From: a virus
IMG/VR virus record: IMGVR_UViG_3300039106_000282
Coordinates: 1 to 64,000 of that record
DNA: 64,000 nt
Reading direction: 5' to 3' (one strand)
Both the position numbers and the translations under genes were made by a program. Positions 7,460 to 16,050 of the stretch are shown in pieces; the stretch's first letter is position 1; each line of letters begins with the position of its first letter. Under the pieces are notes generated by a model. The model was given only the letters and a program-made list of their open reading frames with translations. It searched no databases and was not told the DNA's origin.

Positions 7460-8031
7460 AAGTCACGCTAATACAGAATACACCTAATCCAGAAGAACAT
7501 ATCGGTCTCCTTGCAGGTATCTGCTACGGTAAGACGGGTGAGCAATCGCCAGAGCAGTGTATTAAGAGAGCTTACCACTGCGTAACTAAAGGGCATCTGT
7601 CAACACTGCGCTTTGCTCATGCTACGTTTTTGATTGAGGATATTAGTCGTATCTGCTCACACCAGTTTGTTCGCAGTAAGCATTTGGATTTCTTGCAACG
7701 TAGTCAGCGATATTGTAATGAAGAAGAAACCAATGTAGTTATTCCAGAAAGTATTAGCAAATATGACGTACAGGATTTTGTTTATAACGCTCAAATATTA
7801 TATGAAAACTTAATCAAAAAGGGCGTTAAAAAAGAAGATGCGCGATTCATCCTACCACAAGGCACAACAACAGAGCTTCTTGCAGTAGGTAACTTCCAAG
7901 CATGGTATGACTTTATTAAACTGCGTAGTGGTAAAGAAGTGCAGTGGGAGATACGAGCAGTAGCGCATGAGATTAACCGTCAGCTTCATAGCATTGCACC
8001 TAATATCTTCAAGGAGCTTGAGCATGAATAG
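7456..8031 (+). CDS. thyX: flavin-dependent thymidylate synthase ThyX
   Basis: Makes dTMP from dUMP using FAD, NADPH and methylene-tetrahydrofolate. The whole chain aligns by eye with ThyX: the GHLSTLRFAHATF segment (46-58), the signature region SRICSHQFVRSKHLDFLQRSQRY (64-86) and LPQGTTTELLAVGNFQAWYDFIKLR near 140-160. The signature RHR-x7-S is here RSK-x7-S (residues 73-83). The second Arg and the His of the FAD-binding triplet are changed, while the Ser and the following QRY are kept. The length of 191 residues is on the short side for the family. It follows the dUTPase fusion, giving a dUTP to dUMP to dTMP route. Confidence 0.93.
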   Translation: MKVTLIQNTPNPEEHIGLLAGICYGKTGEQSPEQCIKRAYHCVTKGHLSTLRFAHATFLIEDISRICSHQFVRSKHLDFLQRSQRYCNEEETNVVIPESISKYDVQDFVYNAQILYENLIKKGVKKEDARFILPQGTTTELLAVGNFQAWYDFIKLRSGKEVQWEIRAVAHEINRQLHSIAPNIFKELEHE

Positions 8032-8239
8032 GTTATGCGAGGTATGTAACTTAATCAAAGAAGAGTCAGCATTTAAAACAGATAGTACAATATGTAAGAG
8101 ATGTGCAGTGGTAGCAGGAGTGCAAGACAGCTTGCAAAGACGCAAGCGCAGGGACGTTAGTTCAATAGATAACAAGATGTGTAGAAAGTTTTTACAACAG
8201 CATTTAATAAAGCCGACAGGCTGGGAGCTAACACTATGA
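8024..8239 (+). CDS. small zinc-finger protein (71 aa)
   Basis: The start ATG at 8024 is 9 bases after AAGGAGC and overlaps the thyX stop. The N-terminal half has two CxxC pairs (C5/C8 and C23/C26), a compact zinc ribbon. The C-terminal half is very basic (QRRKRRD), suggesting nucleic-acid binding. No family name can be given. Confidence 0.6.
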   Translation: MNRLCEVCNLIKEESAFKTDSTICKRCAVVAGVQDSLQRRKRRDVSSIDNKMCRKFLQQHLIKPTGWELTL

Positions 8240-8535
8240 ACGACAAACCTAAAACAATTTACGATGCATACACACTAGGACAGTTTTATAAGGGTGACTC
8301 AGTACATACAGTAAAAGAAGACATGGTTAACGAGCCTCCACACTACAAAAATGGTAAAATAGAGTGTATTGAGGCGATGGAAGCGATGCTTACGCCCGAA
8401 GAGTTTATTGGGTATCTGCGCGGCAACGCCTTTAAATATATGTGGCGATACCGAAACAAAGGTAAAGCACATGAAGACTTGCAGAAAGCGCAATGGTACT
8501 TATCCCGACTAGTGTTTATACATAACGAAAAATAA
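8236..8535 (+). CDS. DUF3310 protein (T7 gp1.7-like nucleotide kinase family)
   Basis: The C-terminal 70 residues match the DUF3310 signature: EPPHYKNGKIECIEAMEAML, then GYLRGNAFKYMWRYRNKGKAHEDLQKAQWYLSRL. In T7 the related gp1.7 is a dGMP/dTMP kinase with no P-loop. Activity in this shorter protein is inferred, not shown. It overlaps the preceding gene and lies directly after the dTMP-forming enzymes, which fits a role in dNTP supply. Confidence 0.85.
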   Translation: MNDKPKTIYDAYTLGQFYKGDSVHTVKEDMVNEPPHYKNGKIECIEAMEAMLTPEEFIGYLRGNAFKYMWRYRNKGKAHEDLQKAQWYLSRLVFIHNEK

Positions 8536-8536
8536 C

Positions 8537-8755
8537 ATGGCAACAGAAGAAGGAAATACAGACCTCGCGTCACTGCATGAGGAGATGATGCGAGATAAAC
8601 TTATCGCAGTTATTTGCAGAGAAGCTGCAAATATAGATACAACTAACCCCACTGGACTTTGCTGGACGTGTGGAGAATTCATAGGGTATAAGAGGAGATG
8701 GTGTGATAGAGAATGCGCGGATATATTTGAAGCCGAAACTAAGAAAAATCGGTAG
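8537..8755 (+). CDS. small zinc-ribbon protein (72 aa)
   Basis: The C-terminal half carries C-x2-C (LCWTCGEF) and, 14 residues on, WCDRECAD, a treble-clef-like zinc site. The N-terminal half is an acidic helix. No clear ribosome site precedes the ATG, which begins 2 bases after the previous stop, so re-initiation is likely. Possibly a DNA-binding or DksA-like fragment; unassigned. Confidence 0.6.
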   Translation: MATEEGNTDLASLHEEMMRDKLIAVICREAANIDTTNPTGLCWTCGEFIGYKRRWCDRECADIFEAETKKNR

Positions 8756-8841
8756 TTTGTGGGTCTGCTACACAGAGTGGAAGTCTATACCCTGTACTGC
8801 TTCAACGCCTCAGAAGGCTTACATGAGATGGATATGCAAAA

Positions 8842-9531
8842 ATGAGCGTACCTAGTTTTACTTATAGTTCACTGAGCAGGTTTATTACCTGCCCTAAGCA
8901 GTACGAAGCACATCATGTTTTAAAGTATATCCCTTTTGCAGATACCTCAGCTACGCTGTATGGAAAAGACTTACATCTTGCGGCTGAGAACTACATAGGT
9001 AAAGGTGAGGCACTCCCAGAGCGATTTATATTTGTTAAGAAGTTCCTTGATACTATCAATAACATCAAAGGCAGAAAGCTTTGCGAATATAAACTCGCGG
9101 TGGCGAAGGTAGGTACTGAGTATGAGTTCTGTGATTATGAAGCACCTAATAGGTACTGGCGTGGCATTGCAGACCTTGTCATCGTAGACGCAGATGCTAA
9201 GAAAGCGTATATTGTGGATTATAAAACAGGCAAGTCAGCAAAGTATGCAGACACTAAGCAACTAGCACTACTAGCGGCGGCGGTGTTCCTAGAGTTCCCG
9301 TATGTTGAGACTATCAAAGGGATGCTACTCTTCGTAGTAGCTAACGAGATGGTAAAAGAAGAATATACATATGAGAATAGATTGGGTATTTTTGATAAAC
9401 TAGCACCTGTATTAGCGCAACGGTCAGTAGCCTACGAGACGGGAGTATTTAATCCTATCCCTAACGGACTATGTCGAAAGTGGTGTCAGGCTACCCGTTG
9501 CATTCATAACGGTAACTATAAGGAGGGGTGA
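8842..9531 (+). CDS. PD-(D/E)XK exonuclease, RecB/Cas4-like
   Basis: A 229-residue member of the PDDEXK_1 nuclease superfamily. Visible are the opening S-S-L-S-R-F-x-x-C17-P-x-x-Y segment, G41-x-x-x-H45, the catalytic G-I-A-D111, the core V-D126-Y-K128-T-G-K and Q140. Three C-terminal cysteines (C211, C215, C220) together with C17 reproduce the iron-sulfur layout of AddB/Cas4-type nucleases. It probably processes DNA ends during phage replication or recombination. Despite the Cas4-like fold there is no CRISPR array or other cas gene here. It overlaps the next gene by one base. Confidence 0.88.
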   Translation: MSVPSFTYSSLSRFITCPKQYEAHHVLKYIPFADTSATLYGKDLHLAAENYIGKGEALPERFIFVKKFLDTINNIKGRKLCEYKLAVAKVGTEYEFCDYEAPNRYWRGIADLVIVDADAKKAYIVDYKTGKSAKYADTKQLALLAAAVFLEFPYVETIKGMLLFVVANEMVKEEYTYENRLGIFDKLAPVLAQRSVAYETGVFNPIPNGLCRKWCQATRCIHNGNYKEG

Positions 9532-9827
9532 TGCCCTACAAGAACAAAGCAGATAGAAATGTTAAACGAGAATATGAATTAGAGAAGACTCGCCCTGGGG
9601 CGCATGAAGCTAGAATGGAGAGACAACGTGCTCGCCGTGCATATGATAAAGCGGGTATTAGCCGTGATGGGAAAGACATTGACCATATCAAAGGTGTTAA
9701 AGCGGGTAACGGTAAAGACAACCTACGTCTTAGAGACCCAGAAGTGAACCGCTCATTCCAACGCAACAGTGACCATACTATGAAGAAGAACGAGCCGCCA
9801 AAGAAAGTTAAACCTAAGAAGAAATAA
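9531..9827 (+). CDS. small basic HNH-like protein (98 aa)
   Basis: The ATG at 9531 is chosen over the GTG at 9528 because it is better spaced from AAGGAGGGG. The chain is very basic. The core GKDIDHIKGVKAGNGKDNLR followed by N-x-S-F-x-R-N resembles the beta-beta-alpha HNH fold (DH...N...H/N), but a complete catalytic set is not certain. The C-terminus is a Lys/Pro tail. It could be a nicking nuclease or a DNA-binding derivative. Confidence 0.65.
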   Translation: MPYKNKADRNVKREYELEKTRPGAHEARMERQRARRAYDKAGISRDGKDIDHIKGVKAGNGKDNLRLRDPEVNRSFQRNSDHTMKKNEPPKKVKPKKK

Positions 9828-9828
9828 T

Positions 9829-10038
9829 ATGGAAGTATCCGTAAAGTCAGTGCAGATTATTGCAACGGAGTCTGGTTTACCTGAGAGTTTAGTAGAGCGT
9901 CACATAGACGCTCTATGTACCATGACTCTTAGAACGCGTATTAGTGAACGGAAGATGTGCCTAAACAAAGTAAGAGCATGGTACTTTAATAGAAGTACGA
10001 ATAAGCCTCAGCTATTTGAAGTATTAGAAGATAAATGA
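9829..10038 (+). CDS. hypothetical protein (69 aa)
   Basis: A small basic protein lying between the HNH-like gene and the helicase gene. Residues about 5-40 could form a helix-turn-helix-like helical bundle (QIIATESGLPESLVERHID). No clear ribosome site precedes it, so it is probably coupled to the upstream gene. Confidence 0.55.
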   Translation: MEVSVKSVQIIATESGLPESLVERHIDALCTMTLRTRISERKMCLNKVRAWYFNRSTNKPQLFEVLEDK

Positions 10039-10070
10039 TTCGCCCCCTTAAGGGGCTGTACGGAGCGACA

Positions 10071-11627
10071 ATGGAAATACAAGTTATTCAAGATAAGGTC
10101 TTGTCTATCAAGACCACTAACCCCGATGCTATTACAAGCGTCATTACAAAAAGTAAAATTAAAGATATTGATTTTGGTACAGCAGAGGTATGGGTAAATT
10201 TTGGTTTAGGTGAAGCGCATATCCTAAACAATATAGGTATTAAAAATGTACCCTCACCTATTCGCACACAGTACACATGGACAGGGATGTATAAGCCCTT
10301 TGACCATCAAAGAGTGACAGCAGAGTTTTTAACGCTTAACCGTAGAGCCTTTTGCTTAAATGAAATGGGTACGGGTAAAACTAACTCAGTTATCTGGGCG
10401 GCTGACTATTTAATGAAACTCAGTGTAATACGCCGTGTGCTTGTGGTTTGCCCTCTATCTATTATGGATGCGGCATGGCGTAAGGATTTGTTTAAGACAG
10501 CTATGCATCGGTCAGTTGAGATTGCACATGGTAGTAGGGTAAAACGTGCTGAGATTATTAAAAGCACTGCGGAGATAGTTATTATTAACTTCGATGGTGT
10601 TGAGATTGTAGAGAAAGAGATTGCTGAAGGTGGGTTTGATTTGATTGTAGTAGACGAAGCTACGCATTTAAAAAACGTCTCGACTCGTAGATGGAAGACG
10701 ATGAACCGCTTAGTCACTGCAGACACATGGCTCTGGATGTTAACGGGTACACCTGCAGCGCAGTCACCAGTGGATGCGTATGGACTAATTAAACTAGTTA
10801 ACCCTAAGCAAACACCCAGAGCGTTTAATGCGTTCCGAGATATGGTACAGATACGCACGTCACAGTTTACATATAAGAACCGCCCCGATGCAGAGCAGAT
10901 AGTGCATAGGTTCATGCAACCTGCGATACGGTTTACTAAAGAAGAATGTCTAGACCTACCAGAGCTAACGTATCAGACAAGAGATGTACCGCTATCTCCG
11001 CAACAAGATAAGTATTACAAACTACTTAAAAAAGAGATGCTCATGCAGGCGGCAGGTGAAGAGATTACTGCGGCTAATGCGGCAGTTGCTTTAAACAAAC
11101 TATTGCAACTTTCATCTGGGGCGGTGTATTCGGATACTGGAGAAGTGATTGAGTTTGATGTGAAATCTCGTGCGGCAGAACTGCTGGACATCGTAGCTGA
11201 AACATCCCATAAGACGATTGTGTTCGTGCAGTTTAAGCACACCATAGAGATAGTAGAAAGGGTATTACTAGATGTAGGCTACAGTGTAGGCGTTATTCAT
11301 GGCGGTATAAATGCAAACAGACGCTCTGAGTTATTTAATGCATTCCAAACTTCGCCCAATCCACAGGTTCTAGTTATTCAGCCGCAAGCGGCGGCGCATG
11401 GGGTAACTTTGCACGCGGCTAATACGATTGTGTGGTGGGGCGTCACACTTTCACTGGAAACATATAAGCAAGCCAATGCGCGTATTCACCGTGCAGGGCA
11501 AGTAAACAGATGTAGCGTGGTGCATCTTGTAGGCTCACCCGTAGAGAAGAAAGTCTTAAACGTACTAGAAGATAAAGGTGCGGCTCAGACTAAATTATTA
11601 GATTTATATAAAGATATTATCAGTTGA
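10071..11627 (+). CDS. SNF2-family DEAD/DEAH-box helicase
   Basis: ATP-dependent superfamily 2 helicase/translocase. Seen are Q-like FDHQRVTAEFL, Walker A MGTGKT (about 99-104), motif II VVDEATHLKN (194-203), motif III LTGTPAAQSP, and the C-terminal RecA lobe with VIHGGINANRRSELFNAF and QANARIHRAGQ (motif VI, the SNF2 form). An upstream in-frame ATG at 10035 would add 12 residues. The ATG at 10071 is preferred because GGAG lies about 6 bases upstream, whereas 10035 lacks a clear site. Between the two lies the palindrome CCCCTTAAGGGG. Phage members of this family are thought to aid replication or recombination. Confidence 0.92.
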   Translation: MEIQVIQDKVLSIKTTNPDAITSVITKSKIKDIDFGTAEVWVNFGLGEAHILNNIGIKNVPSPIRTQYTWTGMYKPFDHQRVTAEFLTLNRRAFCLNEMGTGKTNSVIWAADYLMKLSVIRRVLVVCPLSIMDAAWRKDLFKTAMHRSVEIAHGSRVKRAEIIKSTAEIVIINFDGVEIVEKEIAEGGFDLIVVDEATHLKNVSTRRWKTMNRLVTADTWLWMLTGTPAAQSPVDAYGLIKLVNPKQTPRAFNAFRDMVQIRTSQFTYKNRPDAEQIVHRFMQPAIRFTKEECLDLPELTYQTRDVPLSPQQDKYYKLLKKEMLMQAAGEEITAANAAVALNKLLQLSSGAVYSDTGEVIEFDVKSRAAELLDIVAETSHKTIVFVQFKHTIEIVERVLLDVGYSVGVIHGGINANRRSELFNAFQTSPNPQVLVIQPQAAAHGVTLHAANTIVWWGVTLSLETYKQANARIHRAGQVNRCSVVHLVGSPVEKKVLNVLEDKGAAQTKLLDLYKDIIS

Positions 11628-11652
11628 CACAAGGGTTACAAGGGTGTACAAT
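11624..11652 (+). promoter_or_regulatory. near-consensus sigma70 promoter
   Basis: TTGACA at 11624-11629, a spacer of exactly 17 bases, and TACAAT at 11647-11652. The -35 box overlaps the stop codon of the helicase gene. It would drive the gene at 11687 and the following HTH and SSB-like genes, ending at the terminator at 13185. Confidence 0.85.
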
Positions 11653-11686
11653 ATAATCTCTTTCAAAGAAAGACACGAGGAATCAC

Positions 11687-12079
11687 ATGAGTACAGTAAA
11701 TGTAGAACAACTCGTCAAAGCTTACATAAAAATGAGAGATGCAAGACAGCAACTGCAACGAGAGTTTGATGAAGCAGACGATAGAATTAAACAGCAACAA
11801 GATGCAGTACAACAGGCTCTACTAGAGCTTTGCAAGGAGACGGGGACAGACGGACTTAAGACCTCAGCAGGTACAGTAACACGGACGGTTAAAACAAGAT
11901 ACTGGACAAGCGATTGGAACAGTATGAAAAACTTTATTAAGGAACATGATGCGTTTGAACTTATGGAGCAACGAGTGCATCAGACAAACATGAAATCCTT
12001 TTTAGAAGAAAACCCTAACCTCATGCCTCCAGGCATGAATATTGATAGCAGATATGCCATAACCGTTAGAAGGAAATGA
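11687..12079 (+). CDS. conserved phage coiled-coil protein (130 aa)
   Basis: First gene after the strong promoter at 11624, with ribosome site ACGAGGAATCAC. The N-terminal 55 residues form a charged coiled coil. The C-terminal half has the conserved-looking pattern TRYWTSDWNSMKNFIKEHDAFELMEQRVHQTNMKSFLEENP (positions about 67-107) and ends in RRK. I recognise this arrangement from uncharacterised proteins in other phages, but no function is established. Its position just before the SSB candidate suggests a replication or nucleic-acid role. Confidence 0.75.
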   Translation: MSTVNVEQLVKAYIKMRDARQQLQREFDEADDRIKQQQDAVQQALLELCKETGTDGLKTSAGTVTRTVKTRYWTSDWNSMKNFIKEHDAFELMEQRVHQTNMKSFLEENPNLMPPGMNIDSRYAITVRRK

Positions 12080-12080
12080 T

Positions 12081-12299
12081 ATGGAACCGCAAGATGATGA
12101 AGAAGTATTTTTGACAACTAAACAAGTAATGGGGATACTAAACTGCTCTAGGCAGTATATTTCCAAACTACGAAACACAGGTAAATTAAGTTCTTACCGC
12201 AGAGGTAATGAATACCTATTAAGTGCTAACGAAGTAAAAGCACTAATCTCTAGAAAAACTACTATTGTTAAATTATCAGGAGCAAATACACATGGCTAA
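12081..12299 (+). CDS. excisionase-type helix-turn-helix protein (72 aa)
   Basis: Residues about 11-56 fit the HTH_17/MerR-like excisionase fold: LTTKQVMGILNCSRQYISKL (helix-turn-helix) then GKLSSYRRGNEYLLSANEV (wing and following helix). No integrase is present, so it is more likely a small transcription regulator or architectural DNA-binding protein than a true excisionase. It lies in the operon from the 11624 promoter and slightly overlaps the next gene. Confidence 0.75.
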   Translation: MEPQDDEEVFLTTKQVMGILNCSRQYISKLRNTGKLSSYRRGNEYLLSANEVKALISRKTTIVKLSGANTHG

Positions 12300-13167
12300 C
12301 GAAATGAGTTTATTTACAACAGGCGCAGCAATCCCAGCACACTTTGCAAAAAGAGAGTTGAGTGAAACTACTAAGGCTCTTATGGGCGGCTCATCCGATG
12401 CTCGCCGCATCTCAGTAAGAGGTAACATCTTCCGCTTAACTGTTGGTGGTCAAGAGGTTGCTAAAAACGAAGACCGTGCAATGAACATTATCATTGCGGC
12501 GGCGGCTCCTAAAACATCACGTCAGTATTATGCAGGGACGTATCAAGAAGGTGTAGTCTCTTCTCCAGATTGCTGGAGTACGGATGGTGAAGTACCTAGC
12601 CCAACTATTGAAACTCCTAAAAACCACAACTGTGCTACCTGCCCTATGAACATCGCAGGGTCTGGTCAAGGTTCTGGTAGAGCTTGCAGATATACTCACC
12701 GCCTCGCAGTATTACTTGAGAATGATATGCATGGTGACGTATATGAGTTATCACTTGCGGCAACTTCTTTATTTGGTAAAGGCGAGAACGGTAAAATGCC
12801 TCTCTTCCAATATGCCAAGCAACTAGCAGGACACGGCTTAAATGTTACTGACGTTGTAACCGAGCTTAGATTTGATACGGATTCTGCAACACCTAAGATG
12901 GTATTCCGTGCAGTACGTCCATTAGATGAAAAAGAGATTGAGGTTGTATTAGATAAAGCTACTTCACTTGAAGCAATTCAAGCAATTACTACCAGCTTCT
13001 CAGCAGCTAAAAAAGAAGAGGCTCCAGTTCCTGCACCTAAACCAGCACCACAAGGCTTATTCAAAGATGCTCCCGTTGCTGAACCCGTTGTAAGAGAGAA
13101 GAAGCCCTCAGCTACAGTAGCTAACCCAACTGACCTTGAAAGTACATTGGCTGAATGGGCTGACTAA
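12292..13167 (+). CDS. probable single-stranded DNA-binding protein
   Basis: The start ATG at 12292 follows TCAGGAGCAAATACAC. The core (to about residue 225) includes a conserved-looking C-W-S-x-D-G segment and a Cys cluster (NCATCPMN ... RACRYTHRLAVLL) that may bind zinc. It is followed by a flexible Pro/Ala/Lys linker and an acidic C-terminus (DLESTLAEWAD). A folded core, a disordered linker and an acidic tip are the hallmark of phage SSBs. The position between the HTH gene and primase-helicase supports that role. No direct sequence proof of the OB fold is visible. Confidence 0.65.
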   Translation: MANEMSLFTTGAAIPAHFAKRELSETTKALMGGSSDARRISVRGNIFRLTVGGQEVAKNEDRAMNIIIAAAAPKTSRQYYAGTYQEGVVSSPDCWSTDGEVPSPTIETPKNHNCATCPMNIAGSGQGSGRACRYTHRLAVLLENDMHGDVYELSLAATSLFGKGENGKMPLFQYAKQLAGHGLNVTDVVTELRFDTDSATPKMVFRAVRPLDEKEIEVVLDKATSLEAIQAITTSFSAAKKEEAPVPAPKPAPQGLFKDAPVAEPVVREKKPSATVANPTDLESTLAEWAD

Positions 13168-13184
13168 GCACTTCCCCATTAGAA

Positions 13185-13211
13185 GGGGCGGATAGCACCG
13201 CCCCTTTTTTT
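13185..13211 (+). terminator. rho-independent terminator
   Basis: A perfect 7-bp stem GGGGCGG/CCGCCCC (13185-13191 and 13198-13204) with a 6-base loop is followed by seven T residues. It lies 17 bases after the SSB-like gene and ends the unit from the 11624 promoter. Confidence 0.92.
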
Positions 13212-13233
13212 ACCCTCATTTTTAGGTATAGCC

Positions 13234-16023
13234 ATGAACAGGATAGATTTTTTTAATACAGTAGTAGCGCAAGGGGGCTTGTATTGCGCAGTAGGGATAA
13301 TCAATAAAAGAACTACCCAAGTATTCTTTAACACATTTGAGGAAGTAGAGGTTTGGGCAGACGAACAAACAGCGGCTGGAGTAGATGCCTACTTCGCTTT
13401 AGCTACCTACCATTCAAATATAAGTAGAAGTGCTAAGAATGTTAATCTGTTTAAATCGCTATGGGTGGATTTAGATATCGGCAAAGGTACTGCGCATGAA
13501 ACACAGGTTACAGGTATCGGTGCCCTTAAAGATTTTTGCAAAGCAGTTAACCTTCCCAAGCCAACCATCGTATCATCAGGCTACGGCTTACACATCTACT
13601 GGGCGTTTGATACTACGATTGATTACAACGAATGGAAACCCTTAGCTACTGCATTAGTTGACCGCATGATAGCTGAGAAGTTTCAAGTTAAAGATATGGG
13701 TATAACAACTGACGGTGCTCGTATTCTGCGTATCCCTCAGACCAAGAATTTTAAACGTGGCGAAGCAGTTGATGTTGAACTTATAGCACTCTCTCCTTCA
13801 AACCCCGTGCAGTATTTCAGAGATGTACTAACACCAAAAGATATATTAACTCCCCTAGCACAAGCAGAGCTCGCCGCTTCTAATGTAACGCTCAACGATA
13901 CAACTCGTGCGCTACTTGGGAACATCATATACAAGTTCTCTCGTGTTATGCATAAAAGCCTTAGTGGTAGTGGTTGTGCGCAAATGGCGCATATATACTT
14001 AAACCAAAACGATATATCCGAACCTCTCTGGAGAGCAGGACTTTCTATTGCACAGTTCTGCGTAGATAAAGAAACAGCGATACATAAAATATCTCAAGCA
14101 CATGATGAATATAGTCCTGCTGAGACTGAAAGAAAGGCGTGGCTCATTAAGGGTCCACATTTATGCGAAACATTTAACACTATCAATCCAGAACTGTGCG
14201 TAGGGTGTAAGCACACTGGGAATATAACAACACCCTTGATGTTAGGTAGAGACATACTAGAAGCATCACCTTCGGATAACATCGTTACCGCAGAGAGTAA
14301 AGAGCTTGGCACAATAGATATAGAGATTCCCAAATACCCATACCCATACACTAGAGGGCCTAATGGCGGTGTATACGTTAAAAGCGTACTTGATTCCGGT
14401 GATGGGGAAGAAACTGATAAAGCATTAGTGTACGAAAACGATTTTTATGTAGTAGGTAGACGTAGTGACCCAAATGATGGAGAGGTTCTGCATATGCGCC
14501 TTATCCGCCCACATGACGGCGTAAGTGATTTTATCGCTCCTCTTGCAACCGTAACAGCAGGTGACAAATGTCGTGAGCTTCTATCTCATAAAGGGATTGC
14601 GGCTCATACTAATCAGATGAAACTGATTATGGCTTACCTAGTAGCGTGGACTAAGCACTTGCAAAACACAACGAAGGCAGAGCACGTAAGAGTGCAATTT
14701 GGATGGAACTCAGATAACACATCGTTTGTTGTTGGGGCACGAGAAATGACTAAAGGTGCATTCCCTAAATACAGTCCGCCCTCAGCCACCACACAAGAAG
14801 CCGCTAAGGTGTACACTAAAGAAGGGTCGCTTGAAGCGTGGTCTAACGTAGTCAATACTTATGGACTTCCCGGAAATGAAGTACGAGCCTTTGCATTATT
14901 CCTAAGTCTTGGTGCACCCATGTTTAAGGTGTTCTCACTAGGTGGCGCGATGCTCCACTTAACTAATGCATCATCGGGTGTGGGTAAATCAACTATCCAA
15001 TATGTAGCTAATAGCGTATGGGGCCACCCTACGAAAACAATGCTGGTTAATGACGATAAGATTCTCGCTAAGTATCAGCGTATGGGTATCATTCAAAACC
15101 TTATTCTCTGCATTGACGAGCTGACTAACTTACCTGCGGATGATATCAGTGACTTAGCGTTTGGTATTACAAATGGTCGTGGTAGAAACCGTATGAGCTC
15201 TTCAGCTAATATCGAAAGAGTTAACAACACTACATGGTCTATGCCTTGCATCACGTCTGGTAACAACAGTCTGCATGAGGTACTGCAAACTTTAAAGGCT
15301 GACCCAGAGGGTGAGATACTGCGTATCTTAGAGCTTGAAGTAGTACGCGCTGATTCCTTAACTAAGCAACAATCTGACCAGCTATTTAGTAGAGACCTTA
15401 TATGTAACTACGGTCATGCAGGAGATATCATTGCACAGGCTATTTTGGATAACTATGATGAATCTGTTAACGAGTTATTTGAGTGCCAACGTCAGTTCGA
15501 TGTGAAGGCTAACTTACTTCAAAGAGACCGCTACTATTCTGCTTTAGTTGCAACTGCTATCTTCGGAGGTAAACTCGCAAATGAGTTAGGTATTATTAAT
15601 ATCCCTATGCAACCTGTGATTGACTATCTAGCTAAGAAAATAGGGCACGCAAGAAAGATAGAGAAAGTGCAGGAAGATAAAGCGTCAGCTAACTTAGGGT
15701 TGTTTATGTCAGAGCATATGCAGAATCAGCTTGTAATAAATAATAAGCCCCCTACTATTGCAGGGACACTTGGTGTACCTATTGAAACTCCTCGCGGTGC
15801 GCTTGTGATACGCAGGGAACCCGATACGCATAGAGCCTATATCATAGCGTCAGTGTTTAAATCGTGGTGTGCGAGAAAGCAGTTGTCGTATAAATGCTTA
15901 GTAGAGGACTTGAAGAAAATCGGTATCCTACTCGATACAACTAAAGTTAGGATGTCGGCTGGTACGGTGCAGGATAGTCCTGCAGTAATTGCGCTGGTTT
16001 TAGATACCACGCAGATGGGGTGA
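13234..16023 (+). CDS. primase-polymerase fused to DUF927-like helicase
   Basis: A 929-residue replication protein. The N-terminal archaeo-eukaryotic primase module shows the metal site VDLDIG (D79, D81), SSGYGLHIYW (H120) and DGARILRIPQTKNF (D160, R163, R166), the RepB/PrimPol pattern. A middle segment has a Cys motif (LCVGCKH). The C-terminal ATPase has Walker A SSGVGKST near residue 585 and Walker B LILCIDELTN near 622, followed by an Asn/Arg-rich sensor region, as in DUF927 helicases. It probably unwinds DNA and makes primers for the family A polymerase. It starts after a terminator with only a weak AGG site. It may be reached by read-through, as no clear own promoter is seen. Confidence 0.9.
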   Translation: MNRIDFFNTVVAQGGLYCAVGIINKRTTQVFFNTFEEVEVWADEQTAAGVDAYFALATYHSNISRSAKNVNLFKSLWVDLDIGKGTAHETQVTGIGALKDFCKAVNLPKPTIVSSGYGLHIYWAFDTTIDYNEWKPLATALVDRMIAEKFQVKDMGITTDGARILRIPQTKNFKRGEAVDVELIALSPSNPVQYFRDVLTPKDILTPLAQAELAASNVTLNDTTRALLGNIIYKFSRVMHKSLSGSGCAQMAHIYLNQNDISEPLWRAGLSIAQFCVDKETAIHKISQAHDEYSPAETERKAWLIKGPHLCETFNTINPELCVGCKHTGNITTPLMLGRDILEASPSDNIVTAESKELGTIDIEIPKYPYPYTRGPNGGVYVKSVLDSGDGEETDKALVYENDFYVVGRRSDPNDGEVLHMRLIRPHDGVSDFIAPLATVTAGDKCRELLSHKGIAAHTNQMKLIMAYLVAWTKHLQNTTKAEHVRVQFGWNSDNTSFVVGAREMTKGAFPKYSPPSATTQEAAKVYTKEGSLEAWSNVVNTYGLPGNEVRAFALFLSLGAPMFKVFSLGGAMLHLTNASSGVGKSTIQYVANSVWGHPTKTMLVNDDKILAKYQRMGIIQNLILCIDELTNLPADDISDLAFGITNGRGRNRMSSSANIERVNNTTWSMPCITSGNNSLHEVLQTLKADPEGEILRILELEVVRADSLTKQQSDQLFSRDLICNYGHAGDIIAQAILDNYDESVNELFECQRQFDVKANLLQRDRYYSALVATAIFGGKLANELGIINIPMQPVIDYLAKKIGHARKIEKVQEDKASANLGLFMSEHMQNQLVINNKPPTIAGTLGVPIETPRGALVIRREPDTHRAYIIASVFKSWCARKQLSYKCLVEDLKKIGILLDTTKVRMSAGTVQDSPAVIALVLDTTQMG

Positions 16024-16027
16024 AAAA

Positions 16028-16044
16028 GGGGGCTTAACGCCCCC
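16028..16044. terminator. bidirectional terminator at the convergence point
   Basis: Stem GGGGGC/GCCCCC with a TTAAC loop lies between the convergent primase-helicase (plus, ending 16023) and the 1814-residue gene (minus, ending 16051). On the plus strand it is followed by TCTCTTTT. On the minus strand it is followed by TTTTT. It can therefore stop transcription in both directions. Confidence 0.88.
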
Positions 16045-16050
16045 TCTCTT

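Noticed and set aside
8756-8841. In-frame continuation after the stop of the 8537 gene (29 further codons)
   Set aside because: No start codon with a ribosome site and no readthrough signal; likely chance.
12081-12299. True excisionase indicating a temperate phage
   Set aside because: No integrase, attachment site or repressor was found, so the HTH protein is better seen as a small regulator.
12903-12921. TATTCCGTGCAGTACGTCC inside the SSB-like gene, resembling the palindrome left arm
   Set aside because: The spacing and right arm do not match, and the bases are explained by codons of a conserved protein.
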